Of a stretch of DNA of 64,000 nucleotides, positions 37,506 to 49,479 are shown piece by piece. Under the pieces are notes generated by a model. The model searched no databases. It was not told where the DNA came from and was given only the letters and a program-made list of their open reading frames with translations. The stretch spans positions 124,712 through 188,711 of the forward strand of contig VWPU01001247.1 in NCBI GenBank assembly GCA_013398955.1. Direction: 5' to 3'. Source of the stretch: Callaeas wilsoni (Eukaryota; Chordata; Aves; Passeriformes; Callaeidae). Both the position numbers and the translations under genes were made by a program. Positions within the stretch are counted from its first letter, which is position 1. Each line of letters begins with the position of its first letter.

Positions 37506-37654
37506 GTGTGGCAGTGCCCTCTGCTGCCTCTGCCGCGGCCGCGCTCGCTGCGCCCGGGCGGTGCGGAACAGCTCGGCACTGCCGTGCTTCGCGGGAGGGA
37601 CGGCACAGACAGAAGCTGCCACTGAGCCTAAGACAGCCGAGAAGGAGGAAATCT

Positions 37655-39890
37655 TTTGGGTTTCACTAATTGTTGCTCCTGTTTCTCTCCAGATTTAGCA
37701 ACCGTTACACAGAGGCAGCACAAATCAGCCAGCACGGCTCAGCTATGGGAACAGGCTGGTAGACACAGGTATGTCCCTATGCTTTTGAAAGCCACAATAA
37801 CGTGCAGTATTCCTAGCTTATTTTAATTAACAGAGGCAAAATGAACTAATTGTTGACGCTTGTGCCGTCGGTCTGGGAGCTGCACTAATGTAGAAGGACA
37901 GCCAACGTTTTGACAAAGTGAACACTGTGACATATGCTACCGAGCTGGTTTAAACGGGGGCAGAGGTAGCGAGAGCAGGGAGGAGTAAAGCAGCAGCAGT
38001 GTGAATGCCAGCACTTCCATCTTCATTAGCAGTGCTCGCTTTTGTGTGAACGGCCCATCGTGAGCCAGGCGGGCAGGCTGTAGTGGGGCCACATGCAACT
38101 CTTTGTAAGAAGAAGAGCAGTGCTGTGAAAACAAAATTTAGAGTACGACAGAGAAAACGGTCCCGTCAGCTTTTATACCAAGTTAGGCAACGAAACCTCC
38201 ACAGGCAGAAAGCAACACAATGCAATAAAGCAAAAAGTGGCGTCTCTTTTTTAACATCCTGTGGTGTTTCCAAATACCAGGAGTGAAGGAATGCAGATGG
38301 AGCTTTCTGACAGCTGCCTGCAAGGAGCTTGGAGGAGCTGTGGCTGCAGCAGTGACAGAAAGGGCTGCCAGCATCACAGCACTGAGTCCAGCCCTTTTCA
38401 GCTGCTGGCATAGTTGGTGACATTTGCTGTTATGCTCCCATTCATTTTTTCAGCTCCTCTAATATTCACTAGCTGGACAGGCTGGGTGATGACTTGGCAT
38501 TCGAGTGCTCTGCCACACAACCTCTACCAGCGCTACCAGACACAAGCTACGTGGCCAGTCTGTCCTGGCTCCCCGTCCAGCTCCTCGTCCCGAGGCTGCC
38601 TTGTCAGCTCCCAGCTCCCAGCCACACAGCGCTTCTCATTTGCTCCTTTCCCCTCCTCCACCAAAGAACTGCCCATACTTTTTTTCTTTCCACTGGTAGT
38701 ATTTAGGAGTTTTAAAATTACCTGTTGCCAGGGACTAATCCCATTCTCCTAAAATCCCAGTACAGGGACCCACTTTGCAGGCAGCCACCTGCCCTCTGCA
38801 AATATCCACCTGAAGGTGGGTTTTAAACACCACATCCCTCTATTCTTTGGGCTCAGTCCCTCAAGATAATGAAAACTCAGGACTAAACCTGTCATCTCAG
38901 TATTAAAGCACAGGTTAAGAGCAAGTTTTGAGTCCTATCTTGTGCTGCCTGCAGCTCACACTGACTGGGGAACCTTGGTCCATATATTAGCCACTCAAGA
39001 AACTAAGAAATCATGAATTCCACTTGCACATCGTTAACTGTTTGTTCTGGTCAGACTAGGAATTATTTAGGGAAGAAACTCACAATTTCTTGCAATGACT
39101 TTTTGGGAATTTAGCAATCTGCTCACTGGCCATTTTCAGACAGAACAAAGGAGGAATTCATCCAACAACTTAATTAATTGCAAATTAATTTCTCATGTGT
39201 AACAGAAGGACTTTCCACTGAGCTGTACCTCCTATGCAAAGGTTTCATAACACTTTACACACAGCAATGCAGCAGCACAACTACACTGTCATAAAGGAGA
39301 AACTTGCTTTGTTGTAGAAATCAAAACCAATGAACCAAAGCTAGGCACTAAAAAGTAACTAAAATACCTAAGGTAAAGAGTAACTGGAAATTGTGACTTT
39401 CAGATAATGAGAGCTCGAAAGATTTGTGGGGAAAATATTTCTTGTCCTGCAGGAGGAAAAAAAGGGGGAAAAAAAGACAAAAAACCATATTTCCCCTTCC
39501 CCAGTTAATCCCAAGAAGTCAGGTCAAGACTTCAACATTTTCGCAAACAAACAAACAACACCAACCAGCTTTGAGGAGTGTCATTGACTATCCTGAATGC
39601 TCTATTGCAGAATCAAGCAGATTTGCCAAACATATTTTAAAATGAAATCTTTGAATCCTGTTTCTGCAATTTCATACAGTCCCCAGCAAAATCCGGTTTG
39701 AGAGACTTGCAGAAAGCAGTACTTCCCTGTGATCTCCCTTTCTGAGAAGCACTGAGTTCCTACTCAAATTCCAGAGAGTCAGAACACAATGAGAAACCAC
39801 CCCGCTGATAAAACTGAGCCGGGACGCGCGGGGCTGAGCACGGCCGCAGCTCTCTGAGCCTCTCGGGGCAGCTGTGGGGAGCAGCACGGG
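37655..39890. other. Non-coding DNA between two minisatellites
   Basis: No supported gene. At 39170-39200 there is a cluster of homeodomain-like cores (TTAATTAATT, AAATTAATTT). At 39540-39560 there is a short AAAC run. CpG density rises again at 39820-39895 (ACGCGCGGGG, CACGGCCGC), directly before the 18-bp array. Confidence 0.5.
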
Positions 39891-39894
39891 CGGG

Positions 39895-40218
39895 GACAGC
39901 AGCACAGGTGGTGACAGCAGGACAGGCAGTGACAGCAGGACAGGTGGTGACAGAAGCACAGGAGGTGACAGCAGGACAGGCGGTGACATCAGCACAGGCG
40001 GTGACAGTAGGACAGGTGGTGACAGTAGGACAGGCAGTGACATCAGGACAGGCAGTGACATCAGGATAGGTGGTGACAGAAGCACAGGAGGTGACATCAG
40101 GACAGGCGGTGACAGCAGCACAGGTGGTGACATCAGCACAGGCAGTGACAGTAGGACAGGTGGTGACAACAGGACAGGTGGTGACAACAGGACAGGCGGT
40201 GACAGCAGCACAGCGGGC
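39895..40218. repeat. 18-bp minisatellite, 18 copies in perfect register
   Basis: The unit is GACAGCAGGACAGGTGGT. Eighteen units follow one another with no insertion or deletion, and only the last is degraded (ending CAGCGGGC). Variation is confined to a few sites: bases 5-6 (GC, TC, GT, GA, AC), base 9 (G or C) and bases 15-16. Units 4 and 11 are identical, as are 1 and 13, and 7 and 15, so blocks of seven or eight units seem to have been duplicated. Since 18 is a multiple of 3, each open frame encodes a fixed six-residue repeat: GDSRTG-like or a VT-rich repeat on +, and VLLSPP-like or a TACPV-like repeat on -. Several frames are open at once, so a coding role for any one of them is doubtful. 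It is not a CRISPR array because there are no spacers. Confidence 0.95.
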
Positions 40219-40219
40219 C

Positions 40220-43200
40220 CTGGAGAGCAGGGGAACCCCGGCTGTGTTCCGAGAGCAGCCAGCCCAGCCCTCCTGCCCACCACGCTGCAGAAGATGCCGA
40301 GACACGCTCAGGTTGCAGGGCACCTACAGCCCCACCTGCTCAGCTCATCATGGCCAGGACAGCCCTGCACATGCAGCATCCAGCCCAAAACATTCCAGCC
40401 GAGCAATTAACCCCAGGAAAGGCTTTGCTTTTTGCAGCAGGTCGAGGTTAAACATGAGAAGATGTGTCTCTTTTTCTGGGCTAGCCCGGGCTGCTGGCTG
40501 CACTTCCCCGTGATCCACAGAGCGCTGTGCGAGAGTGCAGGTGACAGCAGCTGCCAGTTAGAGCCACCAAAAACAGCCTTTACAACTCCAGCACAGTCTC
40601 GGACAAAGTGAGGCCTTTAAAACAGAGCTACAGCTGAATCCCCTTTCCAAGAGACACAGGTACAATAACAGCTGTGCTCCCTGATACTGAAAACGGATTT
40701 ATCAGCTACGTGCTGAGCACTCTGTCACTGGTAGTGGTGCAAACCTGACTCAGTGCATTTTGGTTTCTAGTTCTGAATTTGGATGTGTCTGTTTTGCTTC
40801 CTTGGGGAAAGAGGTTTGTTTTCCTCTTTGTCACCGTGGTCTACTCACCTTCTGATGTGAGAATGCCAGGGTGGTGCTGAGCAGCTTTACGTGGAGAGGT
40901 GACAGCACAACACACAAGGAACACAGCCAGAGGGGTTTTCACCCCTTTGAAGTAACACTATCAGACAGTTCAACTTCGTTCAAGCAACTGTGAGCAATAA
41001 GGCCCAAAATCTGTATCAGTATCCTCTGCCTACACCAACCAAAATTGTTTTGAGACCTCTAGTGTCAGGCATAAAATAGAGCTTGCATGGTAATATACTT
41101 ATCTAAAATGCATCCTTATATTTAACTTTCAAAAACGCTCAACTAGAATATCTTGTCAAAGGATCATTATGCTTTTAACAAAGTTAAATTTTCAAAAGAA
41201 GCTCTTCAGTTGTTTTAATCATCTACTCCAGTTCTAAGTTCCTATTGTATAAATAACATGTATTTTAGTCGTGTCACATAAATTAACTCCACATACAAAA
41301 GTGAAATCAAATACTTCAATTAAGGTTTGTGTGGTAGAAATATCCTCATCTAAATGAGCTCAAAGGAAAGCACTCTCAAGACTTGAAAATCATTTTCATT
41401 CTTTATCTCAGCCCAGAAAGAACAGATTTGAGTTGAGGGAGGTTGGGAATGTGCTGCTGCAGGAGTTCAGGGTGTCCCCAGTGCTTTGCAGGAGCACTGA
41501 GCCTTCTGGCCCTGGCTGCCCTCGGCTCATCTGCACCCAAACTGCCCCTCTCCTTCTGCTCCTGCCCCTTGGCCGAGGCCAGCCTTCCACCCTTGCCCCC
41601 TCGTCCTGTTGTGCTGCAACTCTGCTACATCAGGCTCTCCCTCCCACCACTGACGATGCTCAAAGCACTGCTGAAGAACCCCTCTGAGAAAGACCTTTAA
41701 TTTCTCCCATCTCCTCGGTGGGGTCAGGCGTGACCACAGCCCTGCTCGCTGAGCTTTGGGCTGTGTCCCATGGGACACTCTGCTCATTTCCCCGCAGATG
41801 CTGCAGCTGCCTTCGTTCACAGCCTGGTCTTCTCCCCGCTCTGCCTCACCTGTCAGAACATATCACCTGCACAGACCACGAAGGATCTCACTTATCACTT
41901 GGTGATTAATACCACATCATTCAGTCCTTGTTCCAGCAAACATCCCACACCATCTTCAGCCCTGAAGATATCTTGCAGACACTTTATCATCACCTCAATA
42001 TTCCAAGCTCAGTGAGAAACCCAGTATTCTTCCAAAAAGCTAGCACAGGATTTTCTTGGAAGCAAGGCATAGGTGACATCAGTGGCTCAAGAACTTCCAC
42101 AGATTTTTAAAAAACCCCTCAGATTTCAGAACACTTCTGTCTCTCAAAACATCTGCCTTAGAAAGGTGATTTTGGTGGCTACTTAAAAGCAGAGCAAACT
42201 TCAATTGTCACACAATCAGCACAGCCGATTGAATTAGAGAAGCATATTTATGCACCTAACAAGTTTGAATCTGCACAAAAACCTGCTGGGAGCGATTTGA
42301 AAAGACTAATGAGACTTTTCCCATCACCAGACGGGTATATTCTCCTTTAAAGGTTTATGAGCATGTCATTTAGTTTCACTACAGTTTTTGCAAAATCATT
42401 AATGAACTTGTGAAAACAATTAGAGAGATAAAAGGGCAAGAAATTTATGTGTTAGCCTGAAACCTGTGATAATTCTGAGTAGGCGAAGCAGAGGAGGATG
42501 CACTGCTTTGAAGGCATCAGACAGAAGATCCTGGTGGTTTATGCCTTTTAAAATTATCATTCCTAGTTTTGCTCCTGATAATCCTTAAGTGGAAAAATAT
42601 CTTTTTAGAACTTGATCTTGGAGACTCTGTTGCTTATTAAAACAAGAGGGACAGCAGAACAGTCTCATTTGGGTGAACAGAAAGACATGAATGTCAGGCC
42701 ATAAAAAACACATCTCATTAATATCTGCATGAACTGAATGGCAGAGGCATGAATGCTGTAAAGACTGCTTCTGTCTTTGATCTTTTGAAGCCACCTTTGA
42801 ATAAGTCCCAACCAACTACAGATTGCAGAAGAAAAGCAAATGTTCAAAGGGAGAAAGGACCTAGAATCACAGACTCAGTGCCGCAGCAGTCTTTTCTTAC
42901 TCTGAGCATGCATGGATTACTTTGGCAAATAAGCCCGCCAAACACTGTGACCAGTGAATACACTGAGTACTTTCCCTTGCAAAGGCATTTTCTCCTCTGT
43001 GCCAGGCTTATAGGAACAGGAATAGACATGGAGAAAGCCCTGTTCTGCTTTAGAACAGCACATTCTCCCTACGAGCAACTCCAGCTCCACAGCTGCACAA
43101 ACGTCCTTCAGCTTCAGGGACGTCTGTGCACATCAGAGCTCCGAGCACCAGCACATCAAAGGACCAGGGCTGGGGCTGAAGAGCCCAAGGTGCTGAGCTG

Positions 43201-45340
43201 CAGACAGGTGTCCAGCCTCCCCCCAGCTGTCAAACTGCTTCCCTGCTTCTCCACTGACTTCCAGCTCTTGGCAGCTCTCAGCCCGTCTCCTGCAGCAGAG
43301 ACAGGACCTGCTCTTCAGCTCAGTGCCTGTGCTCTGTCTGATAGCATAAACCTCTTATCTGTCTCCATTACTAAGGAATAACCAATCAATTTTAGAGAGA
43401 CTGCTCTGGGAACAAAGAAGAAAGTAATGACCAGCTTCCTGAAGTGACAAGCAAGCTATAATTTTTTCTCTTTTGTATATAAAGACTGTTTTATTCTCAG
43501 CCCTGTGCAACTGAGCCTGTGCCCTGGCATTCACCATCATTCTTGCAAGTTGTTTCTCTTCTTCACCAGCTCCTCTCAGACATACAATTGCTAACTCAGA
43601 AAATGGAGACTGCAAGCTTCACTTCTTCCCCTTTCTCTTGGAAACACCACACGTTTGGCCAGCTATGTGGCAAAAATATACCAAAATATAGGTCAGAAAA
43701 CAACATCAATTCTGGATGATTTACAGGTTATATTTGAAGATAAACTACAGTAGGAACTTGCTGTTTTTGAGAAAGTCTGAAAATTGAATCCCTTCTCCTC
43801 TGCACATTAATGACCTGGAACTGGCAAATGGGATCACAGTAGTCTGTCCCATCACAGCCTCATGGCTTAGGTAATGTCTGAAAAGCATTTGGACCACAGG
43901 AAGGGGAGCGTTTCCAGTGCGGTTTCATTTCTTAGGTGACTATGTCACTTGCAGAAATAGAGCTTGGCTGCCTCCGTTATGCCATCATTTATAAGTGGTT
44001 TAACCTACGTGCTGGGCTCTCTTTTCCAGTAGCTATGGACAATTCTGTTTTGGGTCCAGTGTCCCAAAGCTCAAGACAAGTACACTGAACTCCTGTCTGG
44101 GAGTCAAGGCATCCTGGAGCAAAAGAACGAGTACAAATGGCTCAGAGTCAACATACAGTGATAGAAAAAAAGTAGGACATTTTACCATCCCCTACACTCA
44201 TACAAACTGGACTGCACTAAGCAGGATTGGTCCACAGCCCAGAAAAAGTACTGGAAATCTTGGCAATGGCTCCAGTGATTTTAAATCATTTTGGTGGTGA
44301 GTGAGAAACTCTAGCTAGATCTTCAGCCTCTAGGATCCACTTCTAGGAAGAGCTGCATTATATCTTCTGCTGCAACAATCAGCATCTCGAACAGACCACC
44401 CTTGTGCACACCCGCTGACGCTGCAGTCGCTGCTGCCACTCTGTAAATCTGCTCACTCCAATGTTTGCTCCCCTATATCAGAACCTGGCCCAGCCTCTGT
44501 GTCTGGCAGGGAAAATTGCATTGAAAAGTTCTCCACACTAGTCATTTCTTCCTTCCTCAACACGCTCCAGTCTTCTAATTGCCTTGTTTGGATTCTCCTC
44601 TCATCCCTCAAATCTTCCTGATGGGAATAAAATACACAGTAGATGACAACTTTCAAGTCATTTTCATGTCACGTCTGATAGCTGTGGTAGGAAGGTTATT
44701 GATACTGTTATTAATTCTTTCGTTTCAATTTTCCCTATACATTTCTGCCCCCAGCAAACTCTCAGTACAAGATGATTTCCTGAACTGTTTCCAGCCTGTT
44801 CCTGATGTTGCTCTCAGAATGATCTGAAGACAGATAATACAGCTGTCATTTCTCAAGGCTCCACTGCCATGCTTTGATAAAACCCAAATCGTGGTTTTGA
44901 TGGTGCCAGACTTTACAAGCCTATTAAGCTGTCTCTGCCAAGAGATGGTTTTCCCTTTACAAGTTCTGGGCTGACACAGGGTTTCCATGCTCTCCGCAAC
45001 ATTTAACATCCCATCTCCGCCCAATCGTCTGCCATTCTTTTTTTTTTTTTTAATCTGGCTGCCATTATAGCAGGAGACTCAAATGAGAAAATCAGCATAG
45101 CCACGAGGAGCAATCACTTTATTTGTTCTCAAGCAGGGTCTCAAGGACAAATATTTGCATTTAAACAGGAAAGTATAAGCTATGTAAAAAAAAAAGATAC
45201 CCTGCCTTCTGGTTTGGGTTTATGTACTTTTTTTCTTCTGCTGAAAGTTCTCACATTCCCTCCTAAATCTCACAAGTCGCTCCTAAATCTGAGAAGTTAG
45301 AAGCTATGCATATGGCCAAGAACTGCATTGAAATCCCAGC
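40220..45340. other. Non-coding single-copy DNA
   Basis: No gene supported. The stretch 41050-41400 is AT-rich. From 42120 to 42480 the sequence has the texture of a conserved vertebrate element: ordered AT-rich words without repeats, including CATTAATGAACTTG and GAAAACAATTAGAGAG. This is untested. A 210-codon + frame at 42749-43381 has no recognisable domain. The region 44520-44640 faintly resembles an inverted CR1 fragment. There is a T14 run at 45038-45051. Confidence 0.5.
45260..45297. repeat. 20-bp tandem duplication
   Basis: CTCCTAAATCT followed by CACAAGTCG is repeated as CTCCTAAATCT followed by GAGAAGT. It is a two-copy local duplication with a 20-bp period. Confidence 0.8.
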
Positions 45341-45369
45341 AGCTTTGGTGAGACTCAGACACTGCAGAC

Positions 45370-45480
45370 AGTAAAGATGTAGAACAGGTGGGAAGAACAA
45401 GACCTACATTTCATTCCAGCTCTGTTTGATTCCTTCAGACATTTACTATTCTGATCTGCAAACTGGGTCTTGCAGGAGAT
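45370..45480 (+). mobile_element. Probable MIR fragment
   Basis: ACAAGACCTACATTTCATTCCAGCTCTG resembles the MIR segment AGACCTGGGTTCAAATCCCAGCTCTG. After a gap, ATTTACTATTCTGATCTGCAAACTGGG resembles CAGTTTCCTCATCTGTAAAATGGGG. The middle of the consensus appears deleted. The similarity is weak but in the correct order and spacing direction. Confidence 0.4.
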
Positions 45481-45484
45481 ACCT

Positions 45485-48400
45485 GGCCTTCTCCAGTCCC
45501 CCTAGATTTTGCTCATGTGGATTATACTGCACAGGGGGCAGACACATTAATTTAACCTTTACTTAAACATCATCTCCTGGCCATGCTACCCACCTTCTGA
45601 GAGTTCTCAAGAGGCTCACCATTTCTTGCTGTAAGTTGCCAAATAAAAGAGAGTTCATAGCAAAGGAAAATTATTCATCAGAACCACAGGTGGCTCCCCT
45701 GGACCACAGCAGAGCCTGCCCACAGCAGATGTTTGCTTTGAAGCACATTCTGTACCTCTTCTCTGCGACTGCCTATAAAACCTCATACACCCAAACCAAG
45801 CCATCCCAGCAGCACCCTCGTGCCTCCATGGTGGGCATCAGGCACATTCCCATCCCCACCTTTCCCTTGACAGGCAGCAAAACCCCAACAAAAGGAAAGA
45901 GAGCAGTTCCTGTTTCCCCACTTTGCTGAAACATCACCAAGCCTGAAGACATTTTCTAGCTGGAAATTTTCTAATGTTGACAAACACCAATTAAGTTGCA
46001 AAGCAAATTGTTGTGAAATGGAGGCTATAGGGAGAAATTTCTCATTTCCATGAGTGCCAGGAGCACACATACAACAGACCTGGTAGAAAAGAGCAACCTG
46101 GCAGGCTGTGCCAATACTCACAAGATCCGTGTAACCCCAGCTCCCAACCAGACCTCTGTGCTGTCTGCAGAGGTGAGCACAGGCATCTTTGGATTACCTC
46201 TGCACAATACAAGGCAAGGCTGTAGATTTGGGATCCAAAAAGACAATGTTTTGTTTACAAGAGAACAAACAAAGATTCAGAGAAGAAAGTAATGGTCTCT
46301 GCAATGCTGCTGCCATTCTTGCATGGCTGAAGAGCCAGGCAGCATGAAAGAGACCTTAACTTTGTATGTAGACCTAACTACTGAGAACTGTGTCCAGGAC
46401 AGAGAGTCAGCTTCCAGAGAGTAGGAAGACATGGAAATGAGTTTAAATGAGAGTTGAAAGAAAACCAGGGCCTGGCGAACAATTCCTGCAGAGACAGACA
46501 TAAGGAATTTAATGTGTCTGAATAAAACAAAGGCACAACTCAACTGATACTCACCAGTACTTGCACAGGGAAGAGCCAAGAGTGAGCCTCAGCAAATAGG
46601 GCAGAAACTGATGGGCAGAAACTGAAGTCAAAGAAACCCAGCTTTGAAATAAAAGCTTATTTCCCTGCACTGAGAGCAATTAAACCATAGCTTCCCTGGG
46701 GAAGTGGCAGACTGGGAAGTATGTCCCTGTTGGGTGATATACTTTGGTCTGCTTCACCTATCCCTACACATCCAAGTGTGCCAAACAGACATGTTGCAGT
46801 GGTCCCATCCCACACGGCCTGACTCAGGGCTGAGGGCCTTTGGGTCACCTGGGTCCTGCTGTGAAACAACGGCCTGAAGCCAAGGAGTGTCTTCCCTAGC
46901 CAGGGCTTAGCTCTCACTCCCCTGGTAGAGCCAGCGGGAACCTGGGGACCTCCAGGCTCAGAGCTCCTGAGCTCTTAGACTCAGAGACAGATCCTGTTTA
47001 ATTTTTTTAGAACTATGGAATATGCTGGATAAAAAGGTATATTCAAGCACTAATGAGTGATGCACATGACAGATTGCAGATCCCTACAGCCATGCCACCA
47101 CTCTCTCCTTTCCTTAGGACGTTCTCTCTCAGTAGGTGCCTTCTCTGGAAATGGCAGTGGCCCCAGAGATGCTGGGCTTTGCTGTCTTTCCTCATAAAGG
47201 GGTCATCTCCCAAAGGCCATATTCCAGCCAAAGGCCCTCCAACATGACAGCCCACCACAGAGAGGTGATGTCCCCTGCCAGCAGCACACAGCCTGAGCAG
47301 AGCACACCTGCAGGTCTGCCCCAGCTCTGCAGTCAAAGCAAAAGCCTGGTACTCTGCACTGGCACAAGGGGAGGACAGACAGATACAACCATCTGTGCTG
47401 TCTGTTCCTAGACCCCTGAGACCATCCCCAATATGTGCACTGTGCCTGCATCGTGGAACTGGCTCATTTCCCTAAACACTGTGGCCGTGTCTGTCACTGG
47501 GACCGTGCTTCCCAAGCGGACTGCTGGGGCAGAGCGGAAGTTTGTACTCTGAATAGCAAGACCATAGTTGCCTTCAATGCAAGGGTCAGGCAGCACAGTT
47601 CACTTCAAATTCTTCCGTTCCAAGCTTTCTAGATACCTGGAACAGCCAGTAAAAAAGGGGAACAATATTGCTTGTTCAATTGTTTTTCCATTCATTACAC
47701 ATACTTACAACCAAGAGACTGCTCCTACTAGATAAGCAACTGAGCCACATTTACACTTGCTCCTACATCACTGACCTCCCAGTAACCGCTTTAAGATGGC
47801 AAGAACATCAAGTTAAGAAGCAGTAATTTTCCAGCATGAAGAGATGAGGTCATATCTGCCTATTCTGCTTTAGATTTTCCAGTGCAAGAGTGAGCCATTT
47901 CTTTTTATGCATTGCAGGCACCTTTCAAGCATACCGTAAGTTGTTTTCTAACGAGCTGGAACATCTTGCTTGATGACATCTCTGTTCAAATTGTTATTTT
48001 CCTCCAGCTGGGTCAGGGCTTTCTGACTCTGACACAATGAGAAAAGCACACACATTTTCCATGATTTATATTTTGCAAAGGCTCAGGCATCCACGCTGGC
48101 AGATGCAGCGCTCTGACATCCACCCTTCTTCCAACCAGTTGCTCCCCCTTCCTACCCAACTCTGTCCACAAGAGGACATTCCCCTCTCTCCCCTCAGCTT
48201 CAGGAGGGCAGAACCAGCCATGGTCCTTGCACATGGTGACGTGTCATTTTCCTGTCTGGCCCACAAGACAATGTGACGGACGCAGCCGCATCTTGCACCG
48301 AGGAGCAGCAACACGTGCATCAGGTACCCTGCACAGATGTGTCTCTGACGAGCAGCCACCAGCGTGTGACACAGCCGGGGCTGCTGCCAGATGAGCTCAC

Positions 48401-49240
48401 CTGTCACAACTCACAGATCCTCATCCAGCACTTGGCCAATTTTCAGTTATTTGCTTTTACAGTGTCTCTTGCTTGACAACAAACCTACCCGTGCTGCAGC
48501 ATTTCACAAATAGCCATGCAGGGCTTTTACCTTCAAAGGAAATTCCCAGTGAGGCCACTGTTTCCACTCCATTACTCTTCCTCCACTGACACCAGGTGTC
48601 CACCCTCCCCAGCAGGCACAGAGCAGCAGATGTGTGGCAGACCACATTGCACAATTTGTTAGATCAAGGTTAGAAAAAACAATAATAAGCCTGTCTGTCA
48701 CAGATAAACAGACTGGTTTAATTACGGGTATGCTCTGACAGGAAGAATTTGCCATTCAAGTCTTTCATGGCGCTCTCCCAAAAATAAATGAGGACCCCAA
48801 GAACATCAACAAACATATCCTCACATCACCCCTGCTGGGTGAAGCAAAATCCATTTGACAGAGAGGAACATGAAATGGGGCATTTGCCCACAGAAATCCC
48901 TGGTACACAGAAGCTACCAGCCTCTATGATGCCACAGCAACAGAGTCCCTTGTTGGAAAGTGAGGCTCCCATTACAGGTAGGCAACTTATTTAACCCATG
49001 TGCAACCCTCTACCTAAAATGTCACAGTGCTGTTGTGCTTGATTTATCAGCAGAAAAATAGAATAGAGGTGATTCCTGCCTTCTTTCCACCCTCCTGGCC
49101 TGCCTTTAGATTATTCAACAACTTGACTGCAGAATGCAAAAGCCATCCTGTCTTTCTCAGTATTGTCCTTAGAGAGAGTGGTTCTTGCTTTACACTGGTT
49201 GCACCAAAGATGGCAAAAAATACCAACTGCATGGTAAAGA
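45485..49240. other. Non-coding single-copy DNA
   Basis: No gene supported. Frames of around 60-115 codons on both strands look random. No repeat family is recognised apart from the CR1 that begins at the right edge. Confidence 0.55.
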
Positions 49241-49246
49241 TGTCTC

Positions 49247-49478
49247 TATCAAGTTGTGCAAAGGGAGGTTTAAGTTGGACCTTAGGAAAAATCTCATCAC
49301 TGAAAGAGTTGTCAAGCAAACAGGATGCCCACAAAAATGGTGGAGTCACCATCGCTGGAGTTATTTAAAAGATGTGTAGGAGATCTGGTTTAGTGGTGGG
49401 CTTGATAGTGCTGGGTTAATGGTTGGACTCAATCGTCTTAAAGATTCTGTCCAGCCTAAAAGATTCTATTACTCTAAA
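49247..49478 (+). mobile_element. CR1 LINE, 3' end, 5'-truncated
   Basis: This is the clearest interspersed repeat in the window. It begins TCAAGTTGTGCAAAGGGAGG, continues TTTAAGTTGGACCTTAGGAA and ATCTCATCACTGAAAGAGTT, then TGGTGGAGTCACCATCGCTGG. It ends with TGGTTGGACTCAATCGTCTT and an ATTCTGT/ATTCTATT terminal repeat remnant. These follow the CR1 3' untranslated consensus, in which a GGTGGAGTCACCATCCCTGG motif and a GATTCTRTG tail are diagnostic. CR1 copies integrate by target-primed reverse transcription without long target duplications and are usually truncated, as here. No RT coding region remains. Divergence indicates an old copy. Confidence 0.9.
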
Positions 49479-49479
49479 A

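Larger units (their letters stand above)
36600..37650. promoter_or_regulatory. CpG-rich, GC-rich block (candidate CpG island)
   Basis: CpG dinucleotides are visibly enriched here relative to the flanks, both inside the 20-bp minisatellite and in unique flanking sequence. Examples are GCCGCGGCCGCGCTCGCTGC and GCCCGGGCGG near 37533-37563 and several CCGC or CGCG steps at 36620-36800. In birds, unmethylated CpG-rich blocks often mark promoters. No TATA box, clear first exon or donor can be assigned, and much of the CpG content comes from the repeat, so a promoter role is inference. Confidence 0.35.

Noticed and set aside
36889..37698. Open frames of 146 to 269 codons on both strands
   Set aside because: They are products of the stop-free 20-bp repeat. 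The residues outside the repeat show no domain, and the same DNA is open in several frames at once.
39895..40218. CRISPR-like array
   Set aside because: The repeats are contiguous with no unique spacers, and the genome is vertebrate in character.
39672..40513. Ser/Thr/Gly/Asp-rich and Val/Leu/Pro-rich repeat proteins
   Set aside because: Several frames on both strands are open across the 18-bp array. None has a supported start, splice site or non-repeat domain.
42749..43381. 210-codon + frame as a gene
   Set aside because: No domain or family signature. Composition matches surrounding non-coding DNA.
43800..43850. Short LHINDLE-like peptide resembling a LINE reverse-transcriptase motif
   Set aside because: Only a few residues match, no flanking RT motifs follow, and a stop arrives soon. 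Too weak to call.
44520..44640. Possible inverted CR1 fragment
   Set aside because: CTCCAGTCTTCTAATTGCC and TCTTCCTGATG are in the order of the CR1 complement, but the similarity is patchy. An alignment score would be needed.
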